From Erysipelotrichaceae bacterium (GTDB lineage: Bacteria; Bacillota_I; Bacilli_A; RFN20; CAG-826): a stretch of DNA of 62,960 nucleotides. Location: the NCBI GenBank assembly GCA_015059065.1, contig SVBE01000009.1, positions 1 to 62,960 on the forward strand, read 5' to 3'. The number at the start of each line of letters is the position of its first letter. Position 1 is the first letter of the stretch. Below are positions 44,690-52,472 of the stretch, piece by piece. Position numbers and translations under genes: made by a program. The notes below the pieces were generated by a model. It was not told where the DNA came from. It worked only from the letters and a program-made list of their open reading frames with translations, and did not search any database.

Positions 44690-46324
44690 ATGTTAAATTG
44701 TAATTTCCTGTCATCGAGAAGAATTGAATTAGGACTATCACAAATAGACATCGCTAAAGAGCTTGGCTATTCTGTCCAGCTAGTTTCTTTTTGGGAAAGC
44801 GGGAAGAATTTACCTTCCTTACAAATATTAAGTAAATACGCTTCTATATTACAGGTTGATTTAGAAGGCATCATCTATGGGAGAGCGACTAAGAGTAACG
44901 ATTATTCAGATACCCTTTCCTTTGATGCTGATCTATTTGGTAAGAACTTAAGACATCTACGTAAGAAGAAAAAATTAACTCAAAAAGAATTAGCAGCCAA
45001 AATCGATTGCCCAGTCAACGCGATCATCCGTTTTGAAAAGGGCACATCTTCTCCAACAATTCCTCAATTTCTTGAATTATGCAAAATATTTAATAAGTCA
45101 GTTGATGAATTATATTTCGTCATCACGATCGATAATAATAAACCAGTTAGAAAAAAGAAATTCTTTATTCCTCTGCCGATCTTGATACCGATTCTTGTCG
45201 TTACTGGTGGTGGAGTAGCCACTGGTACAGTAATTGGAGTTAATCACGCGGTAAATAATAACAAGAATCATATTGAAAATACTTCATCCGATGTTTCGAC
45301 TATTAGTGAACATTCTTCCAGTAGCCTATCTTCTAGTGAACCATCATCTAGCAGCCCCTCTTCAAGCAGTTCTTATAATAATGAATCTTCTACTGAAGAA
45401 TTATCTTCAAGCAGCTCTTATAATAATGAATCTTCTAATGAAGAGTCATCTTCCAGCAGTGCAGTTTCATCAAGCGATGAATACACTTCTTCTGAAATAG
45501 AAATGATTTCTTCCAGCAGTGATATTTCTTCCAGCAGTGATATTTCTTCCAGCAGTGATATTTCTTCTAGCAGTGAGCCTTCTTCCTCTAAAGAAGAGAT
45601 GAAAGAATGCGCTTTTGGTTTATATCCACAGTCGCGCGTTAATGATTCTTCTTTAATAACTATATTGGATGGTTTAAGCGTTACTAATTCTCGTGGATAT
45701 TATGAATATGGAGATGAACAATATCTTAAGGCCACCTCCCATTATAATGGGGCGGAAAGTGATGCAGGGTATTATTTTGATAATAGTGAAAGAATAAGTG
45801 ATGCGACTGATTATTGGTTTAAGGTTGAACCGATCCAGTGGGATGTTATTAATAGTGATGATGAGGGATATATTTTACTTTCTAGAATAGTTTTAGATTA
45901 TTCATCATACGGCGAATCAAATACATATAGCACTTCAAGCATGAGAACTTGGTTAAATGCTGATTTTAAAAATACCGCTTTATATGAAGTAGAAAATAAG
46001 CTATTAACGATGAATGTCGATAATTCTTTAGCGTCCACAACTTTTGATATTAATCCTTATATATGTCCTGACACGGTTGATTATGTGACGCTTCTCAGTC
46101 TTAAAGAAGCTGAATCAGTCACAAGAACAGCTTCTACAAGCGAATATTACCGTGCGATTGGAGGATCAGTCACAGTGAACAAAAACGCGCCTTATTGGAC
46201 AAGAACACCATCTGATACTGGCTCCGAATATGTTGCAACCCTTAACCATAAAGGTAATTACATAAGGAACAAAAGCACTTTCCCGTCTATTGGCGTTAGA
46301 CCAATCATCAAAATCAAACGATAA
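44690..46324 (+). CDS. Membrane-anchored tandem-HTH protein with extracellular DUF6273-like domain
   Basis: The 544-residue protein has two N-terminal XRE-type helix-turn-helix domains (about residues 4-62, RRIELGLSQIDIAKELGYS, and 86-142, RKKKKLTQKELAAKI). A basic stretch and one transmembrane helix follow (about 157-183), then a serine-rich linker of about 100 residues. The C-terminal domain of about 235 residues has PIQWDVI, SSMRTWLNADF, YWTRTPSD and GVRPIIKIKR, resembling DUF6273. DNA-binding would be cytoplasmic and the sensor outside. An extended -10 TGATATAAA (44673-44681) ends 8 nt before the ATG, with no ribosome site. Confidence 0.82.
   Translation: MLNCNFLSSRRIELGLSQIDIAKELGYSVQLVSFWESGKNLPSLQILSKYASILQVDLEGIIYGRATKSNDYSDTLSFDADLFGKNLRHLRKKKKLTQKELAAKIDCPVNAIIRFEKGTSSPTIPQFLELCKIFNKSVDELYFVITIDNNKPVRKKKFFIPLPILIPILVVTGGGVATGTVIGVNHAVNNNKNHIENTSSDVSTISEHSSSSLSSSEPSSSSPSSSSSYNNESSTEELSSSSSYNNESSNEESSSSSAVSSSDEYTSSEIEMISSSSDISSSSDISSSSDISSSSEPSSSKEEMKECAFGLYPQSRVNDSSLITILDGLSVTNSRGYYEYGDEQYLKATSHYNGAESDAGYYFDNSERISDATDYWFKVEPIQWDVINSDDEGYILLSRIVLDYSSYGESNTYSTSSMRTWLNADFKNTALYEVENKLLTMNVDNSLASTTFDINPYICPDTVDYVTLLSLKEAESVTRTASTSEYYRAIGGSVTVNKNAPYWTRTPSDTGSEYVATLNHKGNYIRNKSTFPSIGVRPIIKIKR
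45507..45575 (+). repeat. 18-bp tandem repeat encoding a serine linker
   Basis: Three exact and one partial copies of an 18-bp unit starting TTTCTTCCAGCAGTG encode ISSSSD repeats in the linker of the HTH-DUF6273 protein. A second repeated block (SYNNESS) lies just upstream. Such arrays can change length by slippage. Confidence 0.75.
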
Positions 46325-46350
46325 ATAATACATTTATATATTTTTAAGTG

Positions 46351-46378
46351 ACTATCAAATTATGATAGTTGTTTTTTT
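46351..46378 (+). terminator. Terminator of the HTH-DUF6273 gene
   Basis: ACTATCA at 46351-46357 pairs with TGATAGT at 46363-46369, followed by TGTTTTTTT. Confidence 0.8.
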
Positions 46379-46404
46379 CATAATGAGATATCGAGGAAAA
46401 AGTT

Positions 46405-47742
46405 ATGAAGAAATTATTTACAATTACAGCATTATTTTTGACAGCTCTATTGGCATCTTGTGGGGCGAAAAACGTAGACCCGTCTTCTACAAGTAGTAAT
46501 ACTTCATCCACAAGCTCTCAGACTACGAGTTCCCAAACAACTAGTTCTAAAACAAGTTCATCTAGTCAGTCTTCAGTTGTTCACGTGACAGGTATTTCAT
46601 TCCTTTCTCAAACAGCAACGGTAACGGAAGGTAATAGTCGTACAATATATGCTTCTATCTCTCCATATAATGCAACCAACGATAATATTACATGGACGAG
46701 CAGTGATGAATCTGTTGCCACTGTTACAAAAGGAGTCAATTCATTGCTTTATTATGAAGGTGTTGTTAACGCGATTAAGCCAGGAAAAGCAACAATAAAG
46801 GCAACTACAGAAGATGGTGGTTTTACTGCTTCGTGTGTTGTTACTGTAACAGAAATCGTGCACGTTAAAGGTGTTTCACTGAATTATGATTCTTTAAAAA
46901 TCGAGAAAGGCAGTCAAAAACAACTTATTGAGCATCTTGATCCGACTTGGCCTGACAACGATAATGTTTCCTGGTCGAGCAGTGATGAAAGTGTTGCAAT
47001 CGTTAGTGATAGTGGGTTAGTAACCGCTGTCAGCGAAGGCGAAGCAACAATAAAGGCAACTACAGAAGATGGTGGCTTTACAGCAGAATGTAAAGTAACA
47101 GTTTTGCCAACTGTTGTTGCCACTTATACATTAGGTGAGACTAGACTCAATGTTTTAACTGGCTCTTATAGCAAAAGATATCGCATATCGACACCATTAA
47201 CTAACACAGGGAATGTAAATCTTTACATTAGTGATTTCTCCTATGATGTTGAGACAAAAGGCGGAGATCCAGTTGATGAGATATCGTCATTCAGTGTCGA
47301 CACGCATCCAAGTATCGTTGAACCTGGCGAAACAGTTACTGTCAGTGCATTTTATACTTACAGCAAGAGCTATGCAGCGAACGAACTAGTTGCTAAACCA
47401 CATGTCACAGTTAAAAATGCAATGGAATATGACTCTAGACGTCTCACCGTATCAAATGTTTCTGTTTCAACGGATTCTATTTGGGGTCCTAAGGTTATCG
47501 GCAAAGTTAAAAATACTTTGGACGAAGAAGTAAGTGAATATTATGTGACCTTTAACATGTTTGACCAAAACGATAATTTCCTACTACACGGATACACAAT
47601 TATTAGTGATGATCTTGCTGTTGATGGAGAAAAAGTGTTTAGCATCACTTCCTTAAACGGCTCATATGCCAAAGATATTGATATAGATTCTTGCAAAATT
47701 GAAGTAGTGGCGTATGAATATCAATTTGTAATTATTCTTTAA
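46405..47742 (+). CDS. Lipoprotein with two BIG2 (Ig-like) domains
   Basis: The 445-residue protein has a lipoprotein signal with lipobox LLASC (C19) and a serine/threonine-rich linker to residue 57. Two BIG2 domains follow at about 58-150 and 151-233; both contain SSDESVA and IKATTEDGGFTA. The C-terminal 200 residues are beta-rich with no known motif and may form another adhesive or FxLYD-like domain (VIGKVKNTLDEEVSEYYVTF). It should be displayed on the outer face of the membrane. GAGGAAA precedes the ATG. The function is probably adhesive or structural, by inference. Confidence 0.82.
   Translation: MKKLFTITALFLTALLASCGAKNVDPSSTSSNTSSTSSQTTSSQTTSSKTSSSSQSSVVHVTGISFLSQTATVTEGNSRTIYASISPYNATNDNITWTSSDESVATVTKGVNSLLYYEGVVNAIKPGKATIKATTEDGGFTASCVVTVTEIVHVKGVSLNYDSLKIEKGSQKQLIEHLDPTWPDNDNVSWSSSDESVAIVSDSGLVTAVSEGEATIKATTEDGGFTAECKVTVLPTVVATYTLGETRLNVLTGSYSKRYRISTPLTNTGNVNLYISDFSYDVETKGGDPVDEISSFSVDTHPSIVEPGETVTVSAFYTYSKSYAANELVAKPHVTVKNAMEYDSRRLTVSNVSVSTDSIWGPKVIGKVKNTLDEEVSEYYVTFNMFDQNDNFLLHGYTIISDDLAVDGEKVFSITSLNGSYAKDIDIDSCKIEVVAYEYQFVIIL
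46789..46829 (+). repeat. Near-identical repeat of BIG2 coding sequence, copy 1
   Basis: About 41 bp at 46789-46829 match 47044-47084 almost exactly, including codons for ATIKATTEDGGFTA. The rest of the two BIG2 domains differs more at the DNA level, suggesting gene conversion or a recent partial duplication. Confidence 0.6.
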
Positions 47743-47815
47743 AGCCAAAAACATATAAAAGTTCATTTTATTTGAATAATTTTCATCCTACTTGATAACG
47801 ATTTAACCACTAGCA

Positions 47816-48097
47816 ATGAATAATAAAGATGTCGACATTATAGGTATACCTGTCTTTAAAAAAGAGAGGAACAAAGCCATGAATGTGGTTAAATCACAAT
47901 GTGTCCTTTATATGTTTTATATTCTTAAAGAAAAAGGACAATTAACCAAAGAAGATATTTTAAGTGAACTTGAAATAAATGAATTAGCTTTTTGGAGATA
48001 TATCCAGGAGATAAAAGCGTTCATCTATAACTTCAATTTGCCGTATGAACTTAAGTATGACAGGGGAAATAGTTTATATAGTTTACTGGTAAAATAA
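47816..48097 (+). CDS. Small helix-turn-helix protein, putative regulator of the HipA-like gene
   Basis: The 93-residue protein contains a winged-helix-like segment (VLYMFYILKEKGQLTKEDI, then LEINELAFWRYIQEIKAFIY and YELKYDRGNSLYSLL) similar to the HTH that starts WYL/DeoR-type regulators. A start at 47879, preceded by GAGAGGAAC, would leave a 72-residue HTH-only protein and is better supported by a ribosome site. It lies 70 bp before the HipA-like gene, separated by the dyad at 48114-48150, and is the natural candidate to bind it. No enzymatic domain is present. Confidence 0.6.
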   Translation: MNNKDVDIIGIPVFKKERNKAMNVVKSQCVLYMFYILKEKGQLTKEDILSELEINELAFWRYIQEIKAFIYNFNLPYELKYDRGNSLYSLLVK

Positions 48098-48113
48098 TAA
48101 TCTAAAAGAAATA

Positions 48114-48161
48114 GTGTAACCTAGAACTCAACTTGAAAAATAGGTTACACTTTTTTATAAT
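48114..48161 (+). promoter_or_regulatory. Dyad operator, promoter and terminator-like hairpin before the HipA-like gene
   Basis: GTGTAACCTA (48114-48123) and TAGGTTACAC (48141-48150) form a perfect 10-bp dyad with a 17-nt centre. TTGAAA (48133-48138) and TATAAT (48156-48161), 17 nt apart, form a consensus promoter interleaved with it. The stem followed by TTTTTT could also end transcription of the HTH gene. The start codon at 48168 is 7 bases beyond the -10. A near-identical copy lies at 49455. Confidence 0.75.
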
Positions 48162-48167
48162 GTATCT

Positions 48168-49466
48168 ATGGCCAACATTAATGAATTACTATATGAGCTA
48201 GAATCCCTTCCAGCTGGATATATTTCTAAAAAAGTTATCCATGGGAAAGAATATTTTTATTTGCAGTATAAGAATAATGGAAAACTTATATCTAAATATA
48301 TTAAGGAAAATGATTTAGAGAAATTAAAAGCGGATTTATTAAGAAGAGAAGAAATTGAAAAAGAGATTAAGGATTTGCTTTCAAAAGAAAAGAATCTCAA
48401 TTCATTGTCTAGGACTACTTTAGAACTTTCTGGATATGTGATGGAAGAAGATGAAGTAGTTGCCGAATTTAATAAGGGATTATTAGTGGATATCAATACC
48501 GACAAAGCCCCACTTATTATTAAAAGAACACATGATCTAATTTCATTTTTATCTTCAAGAATATTAGACACATCTAGGACTAATGCGAGATTATTAAAAC
48601 GCATTATGAATGTACATGGGGAAGAAGAATATTTAATCGCACTTAAAAACCATGCGACAAGCGTCACTGATAATTACTGGTTTAGAAGTAAGAATTCCAG
48701 ACTTAAATATAAAGATGTTTCTTTAGAAAGTGATATCTATAACGAAGTATCGCTTAAAGGGGAGTTACTATATTTTCCTAAAGAAGCAAAACTATCACCT
48801 CAGTTTTCTTTATTAGGAAGTTATGAGAAATGTTGGCGATTAATAGATAATGAGTGGTGGATGTATAAAAGTGAAACTAAAGAAGAGATCTATTCAGAAC
48901 TTATCGCGAGCAAGATATCAAACTTATTAAATATTCCAACCGCATTATACGAGATTGATGGAGAATATATCAGAACGAAGAATTTTGCCTATAAGAGTAA
49001 TTTTGAACCACTTTCTTCTCTCGCGGGAGATGATGACTCATATGAACATGTTTTTTCTCTTCTAATGAGCATTAACAAGGAACTAGTGAAACAATATTTA
49101 AAGATTTCTTATTTTGATGCATTAGTGAACAATGTTGATCGCCATAACGAGAATTTGGGATTTATGAGAAACAAAAGGACAGGAAGGATCATTTCTTTGG
49201 CGCCTAACTTCGATTTAAACATGTCCTTATTCTCTCGCAATAAGTTATTAAGCAAGACTAAGGATGGATTTATTTCCTATTTTATAAAGTTTGTTGAATC
49301 TAATAATCAGGTTAAAGAAATCTTTAAAGAAATAGATATTCCAAAACTAAACGAAAAGGATATAAACGGCGTTTTGTCTAAATATGATTTGAGCATGTGG
49401 AATGTAGATATTAAAGGATATTTATCATATCGGGAAGAGCTTTTACGAAGGGTTTGTAACCTATAA
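48168..49466 (+). CDS. HipA-like kinase with N-terminal module shared with the Fic-domain protein
   Basis: The 432-residue protein starts with GYISKKVIHGKEYFYLQYKN, then SKYIKENDLEKLKADL, closely matching the N-terminal module of the Fic-domain protein at 43647. The C-terminal half (about 215-425) is a HipA-type kinase: the catalytic loop NNVDRHNENLGF (D324, N329) and the metal-binding APNFDLN (D349) are intact. HipA kinases phosphorylate glutamyl-tRNA synthetase and arrest growth; the target here is unknown. It lacks the usual HipB, but an HTH protein precedes it. The mRNA is predicted leaderless. Its last codons lie in the downstream repeat. Confidence 0.82.
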   Translation: MANINELLYELESLPAGYISKKVIHGKEYFYLQYKNNGKLISKYIKENDLEKLKADLLRREEIEKEIKDLLSKEKNLNSLSRTTLELSGYVMEEDEVVAEFNKGLLVDINTDKAPLIIKRTHDLISFLSSRILDTSRTNARLLKRIMNVHGEEEYLIALKNHATSVTDNYWFRSKNSRLKYKDVSLESDIYNEVSLKGELLYFPKEAKLSPQFSLLGSYEKCWRLIDNEWWMYKSETKEEIYSELIASKISNLLNIPTALYEIDGEYIRTKNFAYKSNFEPLSSLAGDDDSYEHVFSLLMSINKELVKQYLKISYFDALVNNVDRHNENLGFMRNKRTGRIISLAPNFDLNMSLFSRNKLLSKTKDGFISYFIKFVESNNQVKEIFKEIDIPKLNEKDINGVLSKYDLSMWNVDIKGYLSYREELLRRVCNL

Positions 49467-49495
49467 CTCAACTGGAAAAATAGGTTACATTTTTG
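49455..49495. repeat. Direct-repeat copy and terminator after the HipA-like gene
   Basis: TGTAACCTA (49455-49463) and TAGGTTACA (49481-49489) with the intervening bases match 48115-48154 at 37 of 40 positions. Here the stem is followed by TTTTT but no -10 box, so it acts as a terminator at most. It includes the last two codons and stop of the HipA-like gene. Copies flank the gene 1340 bp apart in the same orientation. Confidence 0.75.
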
Positions 49496-49571
49496 TAACA
49501 CCCATTTATATAAAATAAAAAGTTATTTGTGGTTAGTATGTTAATTTGTATAATTAAGGCAGGAAAAACTT

Positions 49572-51230
49572 ATGAATAACAACGTCGATACAACTTTATA
49601 TCTCGAACCGCTTAAGTACTATAACTACTTCTTAAAGGATAAACACCTTGAGAATATTGAAGCGTTCCTTTCTGGTGCGGTAGAGAAAACTAATTTCAGT
49701 ATCGATGCGAATAAAGAAGTTGTTGAACAATATAAAAAGAAATGCAAAGAAAGCGAAGAATTAGAAAAAAAGATCGGCAAAAAGCGTGCATTTTCCGGTT
49801 TTTTACTTTTTATCGGTATTCTTTTATGTTTAGTAATTGTCGGTATTTTTATCATCTTACACCGCAAGAATAAGGTGAAAAAAGATATTGAAGAATTAGA
49901 GAAACAGAAAGCGAAAATCGATAAAGAAAAAGCAACTTTCTTATCTCAGGCTGAAGCTCAAACCGCTCCACTAGTGGCAGCATTAGATGAACAAACAGCG
50001 ATTAAGTTAATGGAACAAACCGCACCGATTCTCGATTTTGATGAGAGATGCGAACCAGAACTCGTCGATAGAATGGTGGAACAATTCGGATTAAAAGAAG
50101 ATGAATTTGATAACCACTCCACATTAGTCGTGCAATCTGGTGAAATAAACGGTAACCCATTCATGCTCACCCAAACATATGCGATGAACATGTATCCAGA
50201 AATCTATACTGGTCATCTCGTCATCTCTTGGACTACAACAGAAAGAGATGGTAACGGTAATACGAGAATGGTCACTCACACTCAAACATTAACAGCCACA
50301 GTGACAGAAGATGCTCCTCGTTATGCAGTGCAAACGCAACTCATCTTAGCTTCTGATGCCGCTCCAAAATTATCTTTTAAACGCGAACCAGCAGGATTAG
50401 CAGGAAAGAGCGAAAAAGAAATAGAACGCTACGTGAAGAGCTTTGAAAAGAAAGATGCTAAAGCTGCGGAAAAAGCTGTGAAGAAGGGTGAATCATATAC
50501 GAAGATGGCTAACTCCAAATTTGAAGCTTATCTCAATTCTTCTGATCGTAATAACGAAGTGGAATATCGTTTATTGTTCACCCCACTTGCTCAAACCAAT
50601 ATCTGCACATTATTTAGCCAAGATAAACCATATGGCGATGACATCACTTATTATAAGAAGGGCTGCATCAATTTGATCTATTCCGCCCACTCCCGCAACA
50701 TGGATTATTCAGGTGGCACATATAATTATTCCAGTTATGACTATGAGATTATCAAACAGAAGTTCACAGATTACAATATGAATTTCTTCCAAGGACTTTA
50801 TTACGATTTCCTCTTATTCTTATCGATTCCAATGTTCCATCAACACACCCCATTATCATTTATTCCAACTCATGCTCCGACTAGAAATGTTTCTTCTTAT
50901 GAAACGGAATGCTTGCTTAATAAAATCGATACAAAGCAGTTTGCTCATGAAGATACTGATACCGATGTCATTCTCACTACAGAGATGATTAACAAAGGCA
51001 AAGATGTTGATGAAATCAATGTCGTCGCCCATACATTTAAGAAAGTCCCACATGTCACAATGGTGCCGACTTTAGGGGGAGATGGGCATATGCATCCTGT
51101 CCCTGTTCATTATTTCACATATGAACCATTGACAAAGAAAACCCCAATGGTCATATATAAAAATGCTGTTCCTAAAGGAAAAGAAGGTATTATAATGGAA
51201 TATAGACATTTATACCTTGCTAATAAATAG
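49572..51230 (+). CDS. Membrane protein of unknown function, partner of LemA
   Basis: The 552-residue protein has a soluble N-terminus with coiled coil (about 50-75) and one strong transmembrane helix (about 78-100, FSGFLLFIGILLCLVIVGIF). A second charged coiled coil (105-135) and a large mixed domain to the end follow, with further hydrophobic patches near 415-435. No catalytic motif is recognised. It is directly followed by a LemA-family gene 19 nt downstream, so the two probably act together at the membrane. TATAAT near 49547 and GGCAGG precede the ATG. Confidence 0.65.
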   Translation: MNNNVDTTLYLEPLKYYNYFLKDKHLENIEAFLSGAVEKTNFSIDANKEVVEQYKKKCKESEELEKKIGKKRAFSGFLLFIGILLCLVIVGIFIILHRKNKVKKDIEELEKQKAKIDKEKATFLSQAEAQTAPLVAALDEQTAIKLMEQTAPILDFDERCEPELVDRMVEQFGLKEDEFDNHSTLVVQSGEINGNPFMLTQTYAMNMYPEIYTGHLVISWTTTERDGNGNTRMVTHTQTLTATVTEDAPRYAVQTQLILASDAAPKLSFKREPAGLAGKSEKEIERYVKSFEKKDAKAAEKAVKKGESYTKMANSKFEAYLNSSDRNNEVEYRLLFTPLAQTNICTLFSQDKPYGDDITYYKKGCINLIYSAHSRNMDYSGGTYNYSSYDYEIIKQKFTDYNMNFFQGLYYDFLLFLSIPMFHQHTPLSFIPTHAPTRNVSSYETECLLNKIDTKQFAHEDTDTDVILTTEMINKGKDVDEINVVAHTFKKVPHVTMVPTLGGDGHMHPVPVHYFTYEPLTKKTPMVIYKNAVPKGKEGIIMEYRHLYLANK

Positions 51231-51249
51231 CATATAAGGAGGAAAAATT

Positions 51250-51921
51250 ATGGCTAATGAATTAGACGAACAAAACCCTGTAATCAATGAAGCTGGTAGA
51301 GATATCAACGTCATTGATAAACAACTTCCTATCAAAGTAGGTACTGGTAGCAAGATTTTTGAAATTGTGATTTGGTTCTTACCAGTCCCAATCATCAGTG
51401 GTCTCATCTACCTTGCATTAAAAGTTGGCGCAGGAAACTATCTATCAAGATTACAACAAAAGATCAACCATGATGCTTCTGAAATCGATAACTACTTAGA
51501 ACAAAGAGTCATCATCTTAAAGAACGTCGCTGCCTTACTCGAAAAATCTATCAAATTAGATAAAGAAACATTTGCACAAATCGCTGGTTTAAGAACAGGC
51601 AACTCCCTCGGAGATTTGGAACGTGTTGATGTGGCGAGCAAAGTCGATAACGCTGTGACTAAATTAAATGCTGTCATGGAAAATTATCCAGAACTCAAAG
51701 CACACAATGAAATTCAATCTGCGATGAATCAAAACAGCTATTTACAAAAAGAAATCACTGCTGCGAGAAGCGTTTATAACGATACAGTCAATCAATGGAA
51801 CCAAGATATCTATCGTTGGCCTCTCAAGATGATTGTGGCAGCTAAACGTGGTTACACAACTCGTATTCCATTCATTGCTTCTCAAGAAACAAAAGCACAA
51901 GCTAAAGAGGTTTTCTTCTAA
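51250..51921 (+). CDS. lemA: LemA-family membrane protein
   Basis: The 223-residue protein has one transmembrane segment (about residues 33-55) followed by long amphipathic helices. The LemA signature appears as EITAARSVYNDTVNQWNQDI and the earlier LEQRVIILKNVAALLEK. LemA proteins are widespread helical-bundle membrane proteins of poorly known function. AAGGAGG precedes the ATG. It pairs with the upstream 552-residue protein. Confidence 0.85.
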   Translation: MANELDEQNPVINEAGRDINVIDKQLPIKVGTGSKIFEIVIWFLPVPIISGLIYLALKVGAGNYLSRLQQKINHDASEIDNYLEQRVIILKNVAALLEKSIKLDKETFAQIAGLRTGNSLGDLERVDVASKVDNAVTKLNAVMENYPELKAHNEIQSAMNQNSYLQKEITAARSVYNDTVNQWNQDIYRWPLKMIVAAKRGYTTRIPFIASQETKAQAKEVFF

Positions 51922-51925
51922 TCTA

Positions 51926-52462
51926 ATGTCAATCGATAAGAAAACAAATCGAGGACTTGAAGTACTGCGATTCCTGGTAACGGGAATCGTTTGTGCATTA
52001 GTGGACTTTATCGTCTCCTATTTCGTTTTGGCTGGACTTGTAAAAACAGGGATGAATAGTGGATGGGCGAATGCCTTATCTATCGCTGCGGGATTTGTGA
52101 TTGGGGTTATTCTTAATTACATCCTGTCTACATTCTGGGTCTTCCAAAATGTGAGAGATGATAAAGCCAGTAAAAAACCATTATTTATATTTTGGTTTGT
52201 TGTTTTAAGCGCTGGAGCGATGCTATTATCCATCGGGACGATGCAGTTATGTGCGATCGTTTGTTTAAACGCATGGAATATCGACATCATCTCTAAAGCT
52301 GATACGATCGTTGGAGAATTATTTTCCTTCACCTTCTGGGGCGATATCGCTTTCTGGGCTTATTTTATATCTTTTGTTCTCAAGACATTTGTCGGTCTTG
52401 TTTGGAACTATTTAACGAGAAAATTCATTCTCTACCGCGAACCGAAAAAAGAAAGTGTATAA
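51926..52462 (+). CDS. GtrA-like membrane protein
   Basis: I start at 51926 (MSIDKKTNRGLEVLRFLVTG), after the lemA stop; the upstream extension overlaps lemA. The 178-residue protein has four hydrophobic segments and GtrA-family features (RFLVTGIVCALVDFIVSY near the start, FVIGVILNYILSTFWVF in the middle, VWNYLTRKFILYR at the end). GtrA proteins are thought to flip or bind lipid-linked sugars for glycan decoration. The spacing from lemA suggests one transcript. The cysS -10 box overlaps its stop. Confidence 0.85.
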   Translation: MSIDKKTNRGLEVLRFLVTGIVCALVDFIVSYFVLAGLVKTGMNSGWANALSIAAGFVIGVILNYILSTFWVFQNVRDDKASKKPLFIFWFVVLSAGAMLLSIGTMQLCAIVCLNAWNIDIISKADTIVGELFSFTFWGDIAFWAYFISFVLKTFVGLVWNYLTRKFILYREPKKESV

Positions 52463-52463
52463 T
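52458..52463 (+). promoter_or_regulatory. -10 box just before cysS
   Basis: TATAAT at 52458-52463 overlaps the gtrA-like stop codon and lies 9 nt before the cysS ATG at 52473. No clear -35 or Shine-Dalgarno is present. Confidence 0.4.
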
Positions 52464-52472
52464 ATATTTATT

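Noticed and set aside
48114-48150. Integron attC-like site
   Set aside because: The arms do not carry the conserved GTTRRRY/RYYYAAC core pair, and no integrase is near; promoter/operator or terminator fits better.
51833-51925. Longer GtrA-like protein starting inside lemA
   Set aside because: The extension lies wholly within lemA coding sequence and is not part of the GtrA family.
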